This document shows, piece after piece, positions 8,465 to 17,169 of a stretch of 64,000 bases of DNA. Source of the DNA: Clostridium sp. CAG:510 (GTDB lineage Bacteria; Bacillota; Clostridia; Lachnospirales; Lachnospiraceae). Position numbers and translations under genes: made by a program. Every line of letters starts with the position of its first letter. The first letter of the stretch is position 1. Location: positions 71,809-135,808 of the forward strand of contig FR880834.1 of assembly GCA_000434615.1 (NCBI GenBank), given 5' to 3'. The notes beneath the pieces are model-generated. The model searched no databases, was not told the origin of the DNA, and saw only the letters and a program-made list of their open reading frames with translations.

Positions 8465-9293
8465 AATTTTGAACCTCCTCAATAATATTATTTGGGGTAG
8501 AAGCCCCTGCTGTAATACCCACCAGTCGAACAGATTTAGGCATTTCTAAATGCAAGTCATCCAGTGTCTGTATAAAATAAGTGTTGGCACATTCCTTACT
8601 GCAAATTTCATACAACTTTCTGGTGTTGGAACTGTGCCTGCCACCTATAACTATCATAACATCTACGGCGGCAGCAATTTCTTTTGCTTCCTTTTGTCTC
8701 TCCTCAGTTGCATTGCAGATAGTATTCGCAACAGTAACATTATAGACTTTTTTCTTTAAAATTTCAACTATATCTTGAAATTTATTGTAATTAAATGTCG
8801 TTTGAGACACAATGCAGACATTTTGAGCCCCTTTCAGGGCGATTTTTTCTGCTTCTTCTATGGTTTCGAGGATGATTGCCGGGCTGTGGCACCAGCCGGC
8901 AATGCCGACGACCTCGGGATGCGCCGGGTTTCCGATGACCACGATCTGCGTTCCTTTTTTACTTTCCTCTTCCACAATTTTATGAATTCTTTTTACAAAG
9001 GGGCAGGTGGCATCCATCAGGGTAAAGCCTTCTTTTTCAATGGCCTCGTACACCGCTTTTCCCACACCGTGCGCCCGGATAATGACCGTTCCTTTTTCCG
9101 CCTGTTTCAATTCTTCCATGTCGTTTATGACGGAAACGCCCTTCATTTTTAAATCGCCTACTACTTCCTCGTTGTTTACGATATCGCCGTATGTATACAG
9201 TTTTCCGGTCTTTCCGATTTGCCCGTATACCGTATCCACGGCACGCTTGACACCGAAACAGAAGCCTCTGCTTTTTGCCAGTATGACTTCCAC
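8445..9293 (-). CDS. ispH: 4-hydroxy-3-methylbut-2-enyl diphosphate reductase
   Basis: IspH makes IPP and DMAPP in the last step of the MEP isoprenoid pathway, using a [4Fe-4S] cluster. I place the start at a GTG at 9293 because AGGAG lies 7 bases upstream and the protein then begins MEVILAKSRGFCFG as in the family; a longer frame would run into cmk. The three cluster cysteines are C12, C97 (DATCPF) and C193 (TICNAT). Length (282 residues) is normal. The start is one base past the cmk stop, and the end overlaps rpsA by 20 bases. In many Clostridia IspH and S1 are fused; here they are separate but overlapping. Confidence 0.95.
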   Translation of the reverse strand: MEVILAKSRGFCFGVKRAVDTVYGQIGKTGKLYTYGDIVNNEEVVGDLKMKGVSVINDMEELKQAEKGTVIIRAHGVGKAVYEAIEKEGFTLMDATCPFVKRIHKIVEEESKKGTQIVVIGNPAHPEVVGIAGWCHSPAIILETIEEAEKIALKGAQNVCIVSQTTFNYNKFQDIVEILKKKVYNVTVANTICNATEERQKEAKEIAAAVDVMIVIGGRHSSNTRKLYEICSKECANTYFIQTLDDLHLEMPKSVRLVGITAGASTPNNIIEEVQNYVRINF

Positions 9294-9294
9294 C

Positions 9295-9966
9295 CTATTT
9301 CTCCTTTTTTTCTTCGCAGATGCGGATAATGGTGGCAATCACCTGTTCAATACTCATATCGGAAGTGTCCACCTCAATGGCGTCCTCTGCTTTCTTTAAG
9401 GGGGACTCCTCTCTTGTCATGTCCCGGCGGTCTCTTTCGATAATATCCTTTTCGATTTCGTCGAAATTGCAGGCAATGCCTTTTTCCTGTAATTCATCAA
9501 AACGCCTCTGTGCACGCACTCTGCTGCTTGCCGTCAGGTAGATTTTCACATCCGCATCCGGCAGTACGCAGGTGCCGATATCCCTGCCGTCCATAATAAC
9601 GTCCGTGGTCTCTGCAAGGCGTCTCTGTAAATCCACCAGTTTGCGGCGCACGGATTTAATCTGGGAAGATATGGATGCCATCTTTCCCACTTCTTCGGAA
9701 CGGAGCAAATCGTTTACGTTTTCACCGTTTAAGTATACGACCTGCTGTCCTTTTTCATAGCAGATGCCGATTTCCGCATCCTCGCAGGTCCTTTCAATGG
9801 CTGCCGCATCCTCCGGCGACACATGGTTTCTCAATAAAAACAATGCCATTGCCCGGTACATGGCACCGGTATCCACATAAATTAACTGCATTTTTTTTGC
9901 GATTTTCTTGGCTATAGTGCTTTTTCCCGCTCCCGCAGGTCCGTCTATTGCCACACAATAACTCAT
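9295..9966 (-). CDS. cmk: Cytidylate kinase
   Basis: Cmk phosphorylates CMP and dCMP to the diphosphates for nucleic acid precursor supply. The preferred start is the ATG at 9966, with GGAGG 8 bases before it; an in-frame ATG at 9981 is an alternative. The 223-residue protein begins with the P-loop IDGPAGAGKST (residues 8-18) and contains DGRDIGTCVLPDA and YLTASSRVRAQRR, the NMP-binding and lid motifs of the family. The order cmk, ispH, rpsA is a conserved Firmicutes arrangement, and the genes are clearly one transcription unit. Confidence 0.96.
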   Translation of the reverse strand: MSYCVAIDGPAGAGKSTIAKKIAKKMQLIYVDTGAMYRAMALFLLRNHVSPEDAAAIERTCEDAEIGICYEKGQQVVYLNGENVNDLLRSEEVGKMASISSQIKSVRRKLVDLQRRLAETTDVIMDGRDIGTCVLPDADVKIYLTASSRVRAQRRFDELQEKGIACNFDEIEKDIIERDRRDMTREESPLKKAEDAIEVDTSDMSIEQVIATIIRICEEKKEK

Positions 9967-10021
9967 ACCCTTTTCCTCCATTTCTTTTCTCCCCTTTTCT
10001 GTTCTATATTTCCGGCTCCTG

Positions 10022-10090
10022 CCGGCTGTTCTTTTCCATCGGTTATGTTTCCTTCACCGGCTGTTCTTTTCCATGGGTTATGCTTCCTTC
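10022..10090. repeat. 35-bp tandem repeat across the 3' end of the flavoprotein gene
   Basis: A 34-base sequence at 10022-10055 is repeated at 10057-10090 with two mismatches, one base between the copies. The second copy contains the stop codon and last codons of the HI0933-family gene, so the first copy is a duplicated gene end, including its stop, in the gap before cmk. It probably arose by replication slippage. Confidence 0.85.
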
Positions 10091-11325
10091 GCCGCCCGTC
10101 CCGCAAGGTACCCGGTGGACCAGGCAATCTGCAGATTGTAGCCGCCGGTAAGAGCGTCTAAGTCCAGCACCTCTCCGGCAAAAAACAGTCCTTTTACCTT
10201 TTTGGACTCCATGGTGGAAGGCTGTATTTCTTTTACCTTCACGCCGCCCTTCGTGATAATGGCTTCCGCAAAGTCCCGGCAGCCCGTCACGGTAAACGGC
10301 ATATTTTTCAAAAGCTGTCCCAGCCGTTTTCGTTCTTCTTTCGTGATGTCTCCCGCCTTTTTATCCGGATTTATGCCGGAAAGGGCTACTGCCACCGGCT
10401 GCATTTTGGCAGGAAGCAGACCCGACAGGACATTCTTAAACTGCTTTCCCTTATTTTCCTCAATATCCCGAAGCAGTCTCTTATCAAGCTGTTCTTCGCT
10501 GAGTGCGGGCTTTAAGTCAATGGTAAGCGTGGCTTCTTTTCCGAAAGCCTTCTGCACGTAAAAACTGCTTGCCGATAAGATCAGCGGGCCGCTGACCCCG
10601 AAATGGGTAAACAGCATTTCTCCAAAACCACTGTATAATATTTTGCCGCCGCAGGCAAGTTCTATCGAAACATTTTTTAAGGAAAGTCCCATCATTTCCC
10701 GGCAGTAAGGCTCCTTTACGGTAAGGGGCACCAGGGACGGCAGTATTTTTGTCACTTCATGTCCGCATTCTTTTGCGAAGCGGTAGCCGTCGCCCGTAGA
10801 GCCGGTGCTTTCATAGGATTTGCCGCCGGTCGCCACTATCACGGCATCCGCTTCTATTTTTTTACCGCTCTCTAAAAGCACGCCCGTGACTTTCTTTCCT
10901 ACTTCCGTTTCCTCGGTCAGGATATCCTTCACGGTACTGTGAAGCATAATCTCCACGTTTTCTTCCCTAAGCTTCCGTTCCAGCGCACGGATGACATCCG
11001 ACGAATGGTCGGACACCGGGAATACCCGGTTACCCCTCTCCACTTTCAGAGGACAGCCCGCCTGTTCAAAGAAATCCATAACCTGCGCATTGGTAAAGCC
11101 ATAAAAGGCGCTGTACAGAAACCTTGGATTGCTCATGACATTGGGTAAAAGTTCTTCCGTTTCACAGGCATTGGTCACATTGCATCTGCCCTTTCCCGTG
11201 ATAAAAAGCTTTTTCCCGAGTTTCTCGTTTTTTTCTATCAAAAGTGTTTTGCTGCCGTTTCCGGCGGAAGCTATGGCTGCCATCATACCGGCTGCCCCGC
11301 CTCCGATTACCACTGTTTTATGCAT
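10078..11325 (-). CDS. HI0933-family NAD(P)/FAD-dependent oxidoreductase (BaiN/YhiN-like)
   Basis: This is a flavoprotein of the HI0933/YhiN family; one gut Clostridium member (BaiN) has been linked to bile acid reduction, but most members have no proven substrate. The 415-residue protein has the N-terminal FAD dinucleotide motif VIGGGAAGMMAA (5-16), the family signature TGKGRCNVTN near 44, a second ATGGKSYESTGSTGDG segment, and the C-terminal FAGEVLDLDALTGGYNLQ motif that closes over the flavin. GGAAAGGA precedes the ATG; the gene overlaps the upstream regulator by 8 bases, so the two are coupled. Calling it a bile acid enzyme would be overreach. Confidence 0.9.
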   Translation of the reverse strand: MHKTVVIGGGAAGMMAAIASAGNGSKTLLIEKNEKLGKKLFITGKGRCNVTNACETEELLPNVMSNPRFLYSAFYGFTNAQVMDFFEQAGCPLKVERGNRVFPVSDHSSDVIRALERKLREENVEIMLHSTVKDILTEETEVGKKVTGVLLESGKKIEADAVIVATGGKSYESTGSTGDGYRFAKECGHEVTKILPSLVPLTVKEPYCREMMGLSLKNVSIELACGGKILYSGFGEMLFTHFGVSGPLILSASSFYVQKAFGKEATLTIDLKPALSEEQLDKRLLRDIEENKGKQFKNVLSGLLPAKMQPVAVALSGINPDKKAGDITKEERKRLGQLLKNMPFTVTGCRDFAEAIITKGGVKVKEIQPSTMESKKVKGLFFAGEVLDLDALTGGYNLQIAWSTGYLAGRAAKEA

Positions 11326-12244
11326 CGTTTCCTTTCCAGAGAGGATTGTCTAACATAGGCTCCTCATCGATAAAGTTAATTTCATCATTCAGATAAACCT
11401 GATAATTGTTCCATACGCTTTCCAGATTTTCCAGATTGGTTTTGACATCCTGCGGCTTCTTTAAGCAAAGCGCCACAACCAGGGCATTGATGACACTCAA
11501 AGGCGCCACCAGGGAATCCACGATGGAAACCATGTCGCTTCTTGCTAACAGGTTGCAGGAAGAATACAGGCACATGGGCGAATGGATGGAATCCGTCAGG
11601 CTGATGACCTTGGCATTTCTGTCGTTGGCAAATTCCATGGCCTTCAGGGTTCTCATGGAGTACCGTGGGAAGCTGATGCCAATCATGACATCCTTATCGC
11701 TGATACGAATCATCTGCTCAAAGGTTTCGCTGACGCTGGTGCTGTTGAGCAGTGTCACGTTTCCCCGTATCATGTTCAGGTAGAACTGTAAAAACTCCGC
11801 CAGCGGGGCACAGCTCCGCAGTCCTATGATGTAGACATTTTCCGCTCCCAGAATGACATTCACGGCAGTTTCAAAAGCATCCGCATCCAGATTTCCTATG
11901 GTGTCCTGCAGCTTTTCAATGTCCGCCTCCAGCACGGAGGTAAGAATTTCCGACTGGCTGTGGTTGGCATATTTGACATCCATCTTCTGCACATTGCTCA
12001 GCTTGTTTTTTACCCAGTCCGCCAGCGCTTTCTGGAACTCCGGGTACCCCTCATAGCCCAGACCCGACGCAAATCTAACCACGGTGGACTCGCTTATGGA
12101 AAGCTCTTCGCCGAGCTTTGCCGCCGTCATAAATACCGCCTGGTCGTAATGCTCCTTTATAAATCCTGCAATCGCTTTGTGGCTCTTGCTCATGGATGCG
12201 TATTTTTCCTCTATCCTGACTAAAACATCCTGTTTATTGTCCAT
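11318..12244 (-). CDS. MurR/RpiR family transcriptional regulator
   Basis: The protein (308 residues) is a sugar-phosphate-responsive regulator. It has an N-terminal RpiR-type helix-turn-helix (residues about 1-80, with LGEELSISESTVVRFASGLGYEGYPEF split across the recognition helix) and a C-terminal SIS sugar isomerase-like domain (about 125-260, VYIIGLRSCAPLAEF and ISFPRYSMRTLK). In the family the SIS domain binds a phosphosugar and controls DNA binding. It overlaps the upstream TetR gene by 11 bases and the downstream flavoprotein gene by 8. No sugar transport or catabolic gene is adjacent, so the target is unknown. Confidence 0.92.
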   Translation of the reverse strand: MDNKQDVLVRIEEKYASMSKSHKAIAGFIKEHYDQAVFMTAAKLGEELSISESTVVRFASGLGYEGYPEFQKALADWVKNKLSNVQKMDVKYANHSQSEILTSVLEADIEKLQDTIGNLDADAFETAVNVILGAENVYIIGLRSCAPLAEFLQFYLNMIRGNVTLLNSTSVSETFEQMIRISDKDVMIGISFPRYSMRTLKAMEFANDRNAKVISLTDSIHSPMCLYSSCNLLARSDMVSIVDSLVAPLSVINALVVALCLKKPQDVKTNLENLESVWNNYQVYLNDEINFIDEEPMLDNPLWKGNDA

Positions 12245-12779
12245 TTGCGTACTCCCGTATCAACAGTTCCCTTGTTTCTTTATCCGAAAGGTCGTAATCT
12301 CCCGTCAGGCACATGCATGCAGCTCCGTGTATGAACAGCCACATACGCATGAACATTTCCTCCGGCTTTTCACAGCCGTCCTGGGACGCCTTCCGTATTT
12401 CCGCCACAAGGCTGCCCTGACTGCCGTTTAAAATTTCATACAGGCTCTTTTTCTGCTCCATTTCTTCTATAAAAAGAAGTTTGAACAGATTTTTTTCTTC
12501 CCTGGCAAACGAAATATATGCCATGCCGATATTTAAAAACGGAGTGTCTCCCATCTTCGGGTAAAATTCATAATAATCCTCAAAGAAAGAAACCGCCTTT
12601 TCGTAGACTGCCCGCCAGAGCTCTTCCATGCTGTGATACACACGGAAAATAGGCTGTGTGGAACAGCCTGCTTTCTTTGCCACACTCCTTGCCGTGACAC
12701 ACGCTATTCCTTCTTCTCTTGTCAGTGCAAACGCCGTATTCAGGATATCCGTTATGGTAATGGATTCTTTTCTCGCCAT
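12234..12779 (-). CDS. TetR/AcrR family transcriptional regulator
   Basis: The N-terminal 50 residues form a TetR helix-turn-helix (ITITDILNTAFALTREEG, then VTARSVAKKAGCSTQPIF), and the remainder is a helical ligand-binding domain like those of WHG-type TetR proteins. The start MARKES at 12779 is chosen because it is the normal TetR start and follows AGAGGA, though the spacing is short (3-4 bases); ATG 12791 or TTG 12800 are alternatives. The length is then 181 residues. It is the first gene of the run that includes cmk and rpsA, behind a near-consensus promoter. The ligand is unknown. Confidence 0.88.
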   Translation of the reverse strand: MARKESITITDILNTAFALTREEGIACVTARSVAKKAGCSTQPIFRVYHSMEELWRAVYEKAVSFFEDYYEFYPKMGDTPFLNIGMAYISFAREEKNLFKLLFIEEMEQKKSLYEILNGSQGSLVAEIRKASQDGCEKPEEMFMRMWLFIHGAACMCLTGDYDLSDKETRELLIREYANGQ

Positions 12780-12864
12780 GGTTCCTCTCATTCTGTGCAA
12801 TCCGTATCGCCGGACCGGTTTCCGTAACTGCTTTCTTTATCGTAACACTCGTTATTTTCTAAAT

Positions 12865-12893
12865 ATTTTAGCCGAAGGACGGATTTTAGTCAA
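12865..12893 (-). promoter_or_regulatory. Sigma-A promoter of the tetR-rpiR-cmk-rpsA run
   Basis: On the minus strand TTGACT (12893-12888), a 17-base spacer and TAAAAT (12870-12865) form a near-consensus promoter. The -35 box lies in the last codons of the SGNH hydrolase gene. The leader is about 80 bases and contains TAAC-N4-GTTA at about 12842-12853, a possible but unproven TetR self-binding site. Confidence 0.78.
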
Positions 12894-14058
12894 GTTCTGA
12901 TATGAGAATTCCCAGTATTTCGCAGAATTTCCCTTCATAACCTTCCATTTCTTTTATCTCTACCACATGTTCCTTCGTTTCATCCGCCGAAAAAATCTCC
13001 TCTGCCGCCGCATAATTGCCCCAGCCGCCGGAAAAGTCCGTATTGATGCTGCCCACATATTCGCCGTCCACATAGACGCCAAACTGTCCGCCGTTTCCGT
13101 CTATGGTCCTCCAGTATTCCAGACCGAGGCTGCTGCAGGTAACGGTAAAAGGTTCATTCACTTTCACATCCTCTGCCGGTAAAATGGTGGCATGCAGATA
13201 TTTTTCGTTGGTAAATGCCGGTTTGTCAAATACCGCCGGCTCCGGATAGCTGTCGCAGTTCTCGTACACACTATTTAAGTACTTCCACAAAAGCTCTCCG
13301 GTAATGGCATGTCCCAGGGCGGAAGGATGGGTGGTGTCCCCGGAAAGCTCCTTTGCGGTATACTGTCCGTCATCCATCATCTTCTGTATGACATTACAAT
13401 AGCTTATCATAGGAAGTCCGTACTGAAATCCCACCAGCGCATGGGAGGTCTGGGCGTTGGAGCCGTTGGTCTGTCCCATAAACAAAAGCATCACGGCGGG
13501 ATGATTGTCGGCAAGCAGAATTTTCCGCACTAAATTGTCATAGTTGATACGTGCCCGGTTGCTTCCGGCATCGTTTACGGAAAACTCCACCAGCACCAGA
13601 TCCGGGTTATAGGAAAGAACATCCTCGTCCACGCGGTGTACGCCAAGGTAGGAGTCCGTTGCACCGATACCGGCATTGATGACATTTATCTTTGTTTCCG
13701 GGAAGGTGTCCGTCCACCACCGGCTGAAAAGTTCCACGTAGCTCTTCTTAAAATCTACTTCTTTGTCAGCCGTTCCGTTTGATATGGTACCTTGGGTAAT
13801 GGAGCCTCCGATGCAGGCAATGGTAATGTCTTCCTTATTTGCCGCCTTTTTCATAACCGCCGCTACGGCTGCATTGTTTTCCTCCTGCCCCATATCCGCT
13901 GCTTCCCACTCTTCCTCCGTCACATAAGAAGTGAGAGGTGCCACAGTTTCCCTCACCTCGGGCACTTTTTCCGTTTGTCCGCAGCCGGCAAGAAAGGTAA
14001 GCCCCAGCACTGCCGTCAGACATATATGTAAATACTTCACTCTTTTTTTCATTGTCAT
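12886..14058 (-). CDS. SGNH/GDSL hydrolase lipoprotein
   Basis: A secreted, lipid-anchored esterase-like protein (390 residues). The start at 14058 gives MTMKKRVKYLH, a basic signal peptide and the lipobox LAGC (Cys26); an alternative ATG is two codons later. SGNH blocks are visible: block I GGSITQG with the nucleophile serine, block II/III GIGATDSYLG and VEFSVNDAG (Asn), and block V DTTHPSALGH with the catalytic Asp-His pair. A beta-rich domain follows after about residue 280. The family includes deacetylases and polysaccharide esterases, but the substrate is not evident. Its start codon lies 12 bases past the U-tract of the decarboxylase operon terminator, and I see no promoter of its own. 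Confidence 0.88.
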   Translation of the reverse strand: MTMKKRVKYLHICLTAVLGLTFLAGCGQTEKVPEVRETVAPLTSYVTEEEWEAADMGQEENNAAVAAVMKKAANKEDITIACIGGSITQGTISNGTADKEVDFKKSYVELFSRWWTDTFPETKINVINAGIGATDSYLGVHRVDEDVLSYNPDLVLVEFSVNDAGSNRARINYDNLVRKILLADNHPAVMLLFMGQTNGSNAQTSHALVGFQYGLPMISYCNVIQKMMDDGQYTAKELSGDTTHPSALGHAITGELLWKYLNSVYENCDSYPEPAVFDKPAFTNEKYLHATILPAEDVKVNEPFTVTCSSLGLEYWRTIDGNGGQFGVYVDGEYVGSINTDFSGGWGNYAAAEEIFSADETKEHVVEIKEMEGYEGKFCEILGILISELD

Positions 14059-14070
14059 TTTCCGCTTTCT

Positions 14071-14105
14071 AAAAAACCGGCGGCTTTCTTCCGAAAGCTG
14101 CCGGC
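14071..14105 (-). terminator. Terminator of the decarboxylase operon
   Basis: On the minus strand a GC-rich hairpin (CCGGCAGCTTTC / GAAAGCCGCCGG with one mismatch and a 4-base loop, 14077-14105) is followed at once by six T (14076-14071). It lies 18 bases behind the oadA stop. Confidence 0.92.
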
Positions 14106-14122
14106 CTCTTTGTTTGTTGTGT

Positions 14123-15544
14123 TTATACAGGGTAAGCGCCGTTCTTCTTATCTGCCTGTGCAGGGTCAACCTTTTCCTGCTGTGCCATACGATATTTGAA
14201 GTAGTCGGTAGCTACCTGAGGGAACAGTGCGTAAGACAGTACGTCTTCATCCTGCTGCTTCCATTCTGCCATTTCAGACTCCAACTTGTCCATTTCGTTG
14301 GAAATCAAGTCTGCGGGACGGCAGGTAATTCTTTCTTCACCGGGAATAACCTTGTCGATTACTTCCTGATTCATAGGTTTAACGGTCTTGCCGTATTTAC
14401 CGCGGAGAATATCCTTGGTCTGGTCAGTTGCCATCTTGTATCTCTCGCCCATCAGTACGTTGAATACAGCCTGTGTACCGACAATCTGGGAAGAAGGGGT
14501 AACCAGAGGGGGCTCGCCTAAGTCTTTACGGACACGGGGGATTTCCTTTAATACATCATAGTACTTATCTTCTGCGTTCTGTTCCTTTAACTGGCTTACC
14601 ATGTTGGAAAGCATGCCGCCGGGTACCTGATACAGAAGGGTCTTGATATCAACGCCTAAAAGCTTGGGATTTAACAGTCCGTTTGCCAGGCACTCGTCTC
14701 TGTAAGGTCTGAAGTAATCAGCAATTTCCGCTAACTTGTTCTGGTCAAGACCGGAGTCATAAGGAGTTCCCTTGAAGGTTTCTACCATAACTTCAGTTGC
14801 GGGCTGTGAAGTACCCATTGCAAAAGGAGAGATTGCACAGTCGATAACATCGACGCCGGCTTCTACTGCCTTTAAGTAAGTCATGCTGGCAACACCGGAA
14901 GTATAGTGGGTATGAAGCTGGATGGGAAGCTTGGTAACGGCTTTCATTTCCTTAATCAGCTCTGCAGCCTTGTAAGGAACCAGTAAGCCTGCCATATCCT
15001 TGATACAGATGGAGTCTGCACCCATCTCTTCAATCTTCTTTGCCATGTCTACCCAGTATTCCATGGTGTAGGCATCGCCTAAAGTGTAAGCCAGTGCAAC
15101 CTGTGCATGTCCGCGGCCTTCGGTCTTCTTAATCTTGTTGGTTGCATCAACTGCTTCCTGTAAGTTACGCAGGTCGTTCAAGCAGTCGAAAATACGGATA
15201 ATATCAATACCGTTTGCAATAGACTTCTCTACGAAATTGTCTACTACGTCATCTGCATAAGGTCTGTAACCTAAAATGTTCTGGCCTCTGAAAAGCATCT
15301 GCAGCTTGGTATTCTTAAATCCATCTCTTAATTTTCTGAGTCTGTCCCAGGGATCTTCTTTTAAGAAACGTAAGGATGCATCAAAGGTTGCACCGCCCCA
15401 GCATTCTACTGAGTGGTAACCAATCTGATCCATTTTCTCTACGATGGGAAGCATAAGTTCGGTCGGCATTCTGGTGGCAATCAGGGACTGATGTGCGTCA
15501 CGCAGAACGGTTTCCGTAATTTTAATCGGTTTTACTTCGGACAT
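14123..15544 (-). CDS. oadA: Oxaloacetate decarboxylase alpha-type carboxyltransferase (OadA/PycB/5S type)
   Basis: The protein moves a carboxyl group between pyruvate/oxaloacetate and a biotin carrier. The 473-residue product has the DRE-TIM barrel of this family: RDAHQSLIATRM near the N-terminus (metal aspartate), CIKDMAG with the catalytic lysine near 180, and LHTHYTSG with metal histidines near 207, followed by the conserved carboxylase domain (about 290-440). It lacks the C-terminal biotin domain of classical OadA; the biotin carrier is a separate gene two places upstream. GGAGG precedes the ATG. It is the last gene of the operon. Confidence 0.93.
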   Translation of the reverse strand: MSEVKPIKITETVLRDAHQSLIATRMPTELMLPIVEKMDQIGYHSVECWGGATFDASLRFLKEDPWDRLRKLRDGFKNTKLQMLFRGQNILGYRPYADDVVDNFVEKSIANGIDIIRIFDCLNDLRNLQEAVDATNKIKKTEGRGHAQVALAYTLGDAYTMEYWVDMAKKIEEMGADSICIKDMAGLLVPYKAAELIKEMKAVTKLPIQLHTHYTSGVASMTYLKAVEAGVDVIDCAISPFAMGTSQPATEVMVETFKGTPYDSGLDQNKLAEIADYFRPYRDECLANGLLNPKLLGVDIKTLLYQVPGGMLSNMVSQLKEQNAEDKYYDVLKEIPRVRKDLGEPPLVTPSSQIVGTQAVFNVLMGERYKMATDQTKDILRGKYGKTVKPMNQEVIDKVIPGEERITCRPADLISNEMDKLESEMAEWKQQDEDVLSYALFPQVATDYFKYRMAQQEKVDPAQADKKNGAYPV

Positions 15545-15584
15545 AACTGTTCCTCCTAATTTTCTTTTATTAATCAGCTACTGC

Positions 15585-16736
15585 TTAGAATACTCCGTAA
15601 ATTGCCATGAAGGTACCTGCCGCAACAGCAGTTCCGATAACACCTGCTACGTTGGGTCCCATCGCATGCATCAGAAGGAAGTTGGTAGGGTCTGCTTCCG
15701 AGCCGACTTTCTGGGATACACGGGCTGCCATAGGTACTGCGGATACACCGGCAGAACCAATCAGCGGGTTAACCTTGCCATGTGTAAGTACACACATCAG
15801 TTTTCCGAACAGGACACCCGCCGCGGTACCGAAGGCAAATGCAATCAGACCGAGTGCTACGATTTTTAAGGTATCCCAGTTTAAGAATGCCTCTGCACTT
15901 GTGGTTGCACCTACGGATGTACCAAGCAGGATAACTACGATGTACATCAGGGCATTGGATGCGGTTTCCGTAAGCTGTCTTACTACGCCGGATTCCTTGA
16001 ACAGATTACCTAACATCAGCATACCTACAAGGGGAGCTGTGGTAGGAAGAATCAGGCTGACAACGATAGTAACCACGATGGGGAATAAAATCTTTTCCAG
16101 CTTGGAAATAGGACGAAGCTGTGCCATTTTTATTTTACGTTCTTTTTCCGTGGTAAGGAGCTTCATAATGGGGGGCTGGATAATGGGTACCAGTGACATA
16201 TAGGAATATGCTGCCACGGCGATAGGTCCTAAAAGTCCTGTCTGTCCTAACTTACCTGCCAGGAAGATGGAGGTAGGGCCGTCCGCACCACCGATAATGG
16301 AAATGGCTGCTGCAGCCTTTCCGTTGAAGCCCAGTGCAATCGCACCGAAGTAAGCGGCGAAAATACCAAACTGTGCTGCTGCGCCTAAGAGGAAGCTCTT
16401 GGGGTTTGCAATCAACGGTCCAAAGTCCGTCATGGCGCCTACACCCATGAAGATTAAGGACGGCAGGATGGCATATTCATCCAGAATATAGAAATAATAC
16501 AGTAAGCCGCCGACACCGTTATTGGAATCTTCTGCATGCAGAATGATATCCGGATAGATGTTTACAAGCAGCATACCAAATGCTATCGGTAATAACAGCA
16601 GGGGTTCAAATCCGTGCCGAATTGCCAGATAGAGGAAAAAGCAGGCAACTGCAATCATCAGGTAGTTTCCCCAGGTCAGGTTAAAGAAAGCTGTCTGATG
16701 TAACAGGTTACCTAACGTACTTGTTATGTAATCCAT
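15585..16736 (-). CDS. oadB: Sodium-translocating decarboxylase beta subunit
   Basis: This 383-residue membrane protein belongs to the OadB/MmdB/GcdB family, which decarboxylates carboxybiotin and uses the energy to pump about two Na+ out of the cell. It has nine or more hydrophobic segments and the diagnostic loop [13 protein letters not shown] near residue 148, which contains the essential aspartate of the ion path. A second conserved part, [11 protein letters not shown], lies near residue 330. The product fits the biotin carrier, OadG-like and carboxyltransferase genes around it. Confidence 0.95.
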   Translation of the reverse strand: MDYITSTLGNLLHQTAFFNLTWGNYLMIAVACFFLYLAIRHGFEPLLLLPIAFGMLLVNIYPDIILHAEDSNNGVGGLLYYFYILDEYAILPSLIFMGVGAMTDFGPLIANPKSFLLGAAAQFGIFAAYFGAIALGFNGKAAAAISIIGGADGPTSIFLAGKLGQTGLLGPIAVAAYSYMSLVPIIQPPIMKLLTTEKERKIKMAQLRPISKLEKILFPIVVTIVVSLILPTTAPLVGMLMLGNLFKESGVVRQLTETASNALMYIVVILLGTSVGATTSAEAFLNWDTLKIVALGLIAFAFGTAAGVLFGKLMCVLTHGKVNPLIGSAGVSAVPMAARVSQKVGSEADPTNFLLMHAMGPNVAGVIGTAVAAGTFMAIYGVF

Positions 16737-16773
16737 TTGATGACCTCCTGTAATTCTCGGCTGTTGCCTTTAT

Positions 16774-17154
16774 TTAGTTCAGAGTTGCCAATACCTTGCC
16801 TGCTTCTACTGCATCGCCTACAGCAACATCAATACTTGCAACAGTACCGTCTTCAGGAGCTACCACGGGGATTTCCATCTTCATGGCTTCAATGGTAACA
16901 ACGGCGTCACCCTTCTTTACTGCGGTGCCTACTGCAGCGTCAATCTTGAATACTTTACCGGCTGCACCGGCTTCTACCTTAATGCTTCCTGTGCCTGCAG
17001 CCTTGGGTGCTGCCTTGGGAGCGGCGGGTGCTGCAGCCTTGGGTGCTGCCTTGGGTGCTGCGGGAGCTGCAACGGGTGCTACGCCTGCGGATGCGCCTTC
17101 TTCTACTACTACATCATATACGTTTCCATTTACGGTAATGGTATAATTTTTCAT
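16774..17154 (-). CDS. Biotin carrier protein of the decarboxylase
   Basis: This 126-residue protein is a biotin carboxyl carrier (gcdC/mmdC/1.3S-like). It has a short N-terminal beta segment, an Ala/Pro/Lys-rich flexible linker (about 26-54), and a biotinyl domain with the motif EAMKMEI, in which Lys92 should be biotinylated. It shuttles the carboxyl group from the carboxyltransferases to the OadB pump. It lies between oadB and the OadG-like gene with short gaps. The repetitive GCN-rich linker creates a long open frame on the opposite strand, which I do not regard as a gene. Confidence 0.94.
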   Translation of the reverse strand: MKNYTITVNGNVYDVVVEEGASAGVAPVAAPAAPKAAPKAAAPAAPKAAPKAAGTGSIKVEAGAAGKVFKIDAAVGTAVKKGDAVVTIEAMKMEIPVVAPEDGTVASIDVAVGDAVEAGKVLATLN

Positions 17155-17169
17155 TTTTTCTTCCTCCGA

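Noticed and set aside
13931..14521. 196-codon plus-strand frame spanning the hydrolase start and oadA end
   Set aside because: It crosses a terminator and two conserved genes on the other strand; no ribosome binding site.
15607..16203. 198-codon plus-strand frame across oadB
   Set aside because: Antisense to a conserved membrane protein gene; composition mirrors oadB and there is no start signal.
16796..17146. 116-codon plus-strand frame opposite the biotin carrier
   Set aside because: Produced by the Ala/Pro linker repeats of the carrier; Ala/Thr-only sequence without a start signal.
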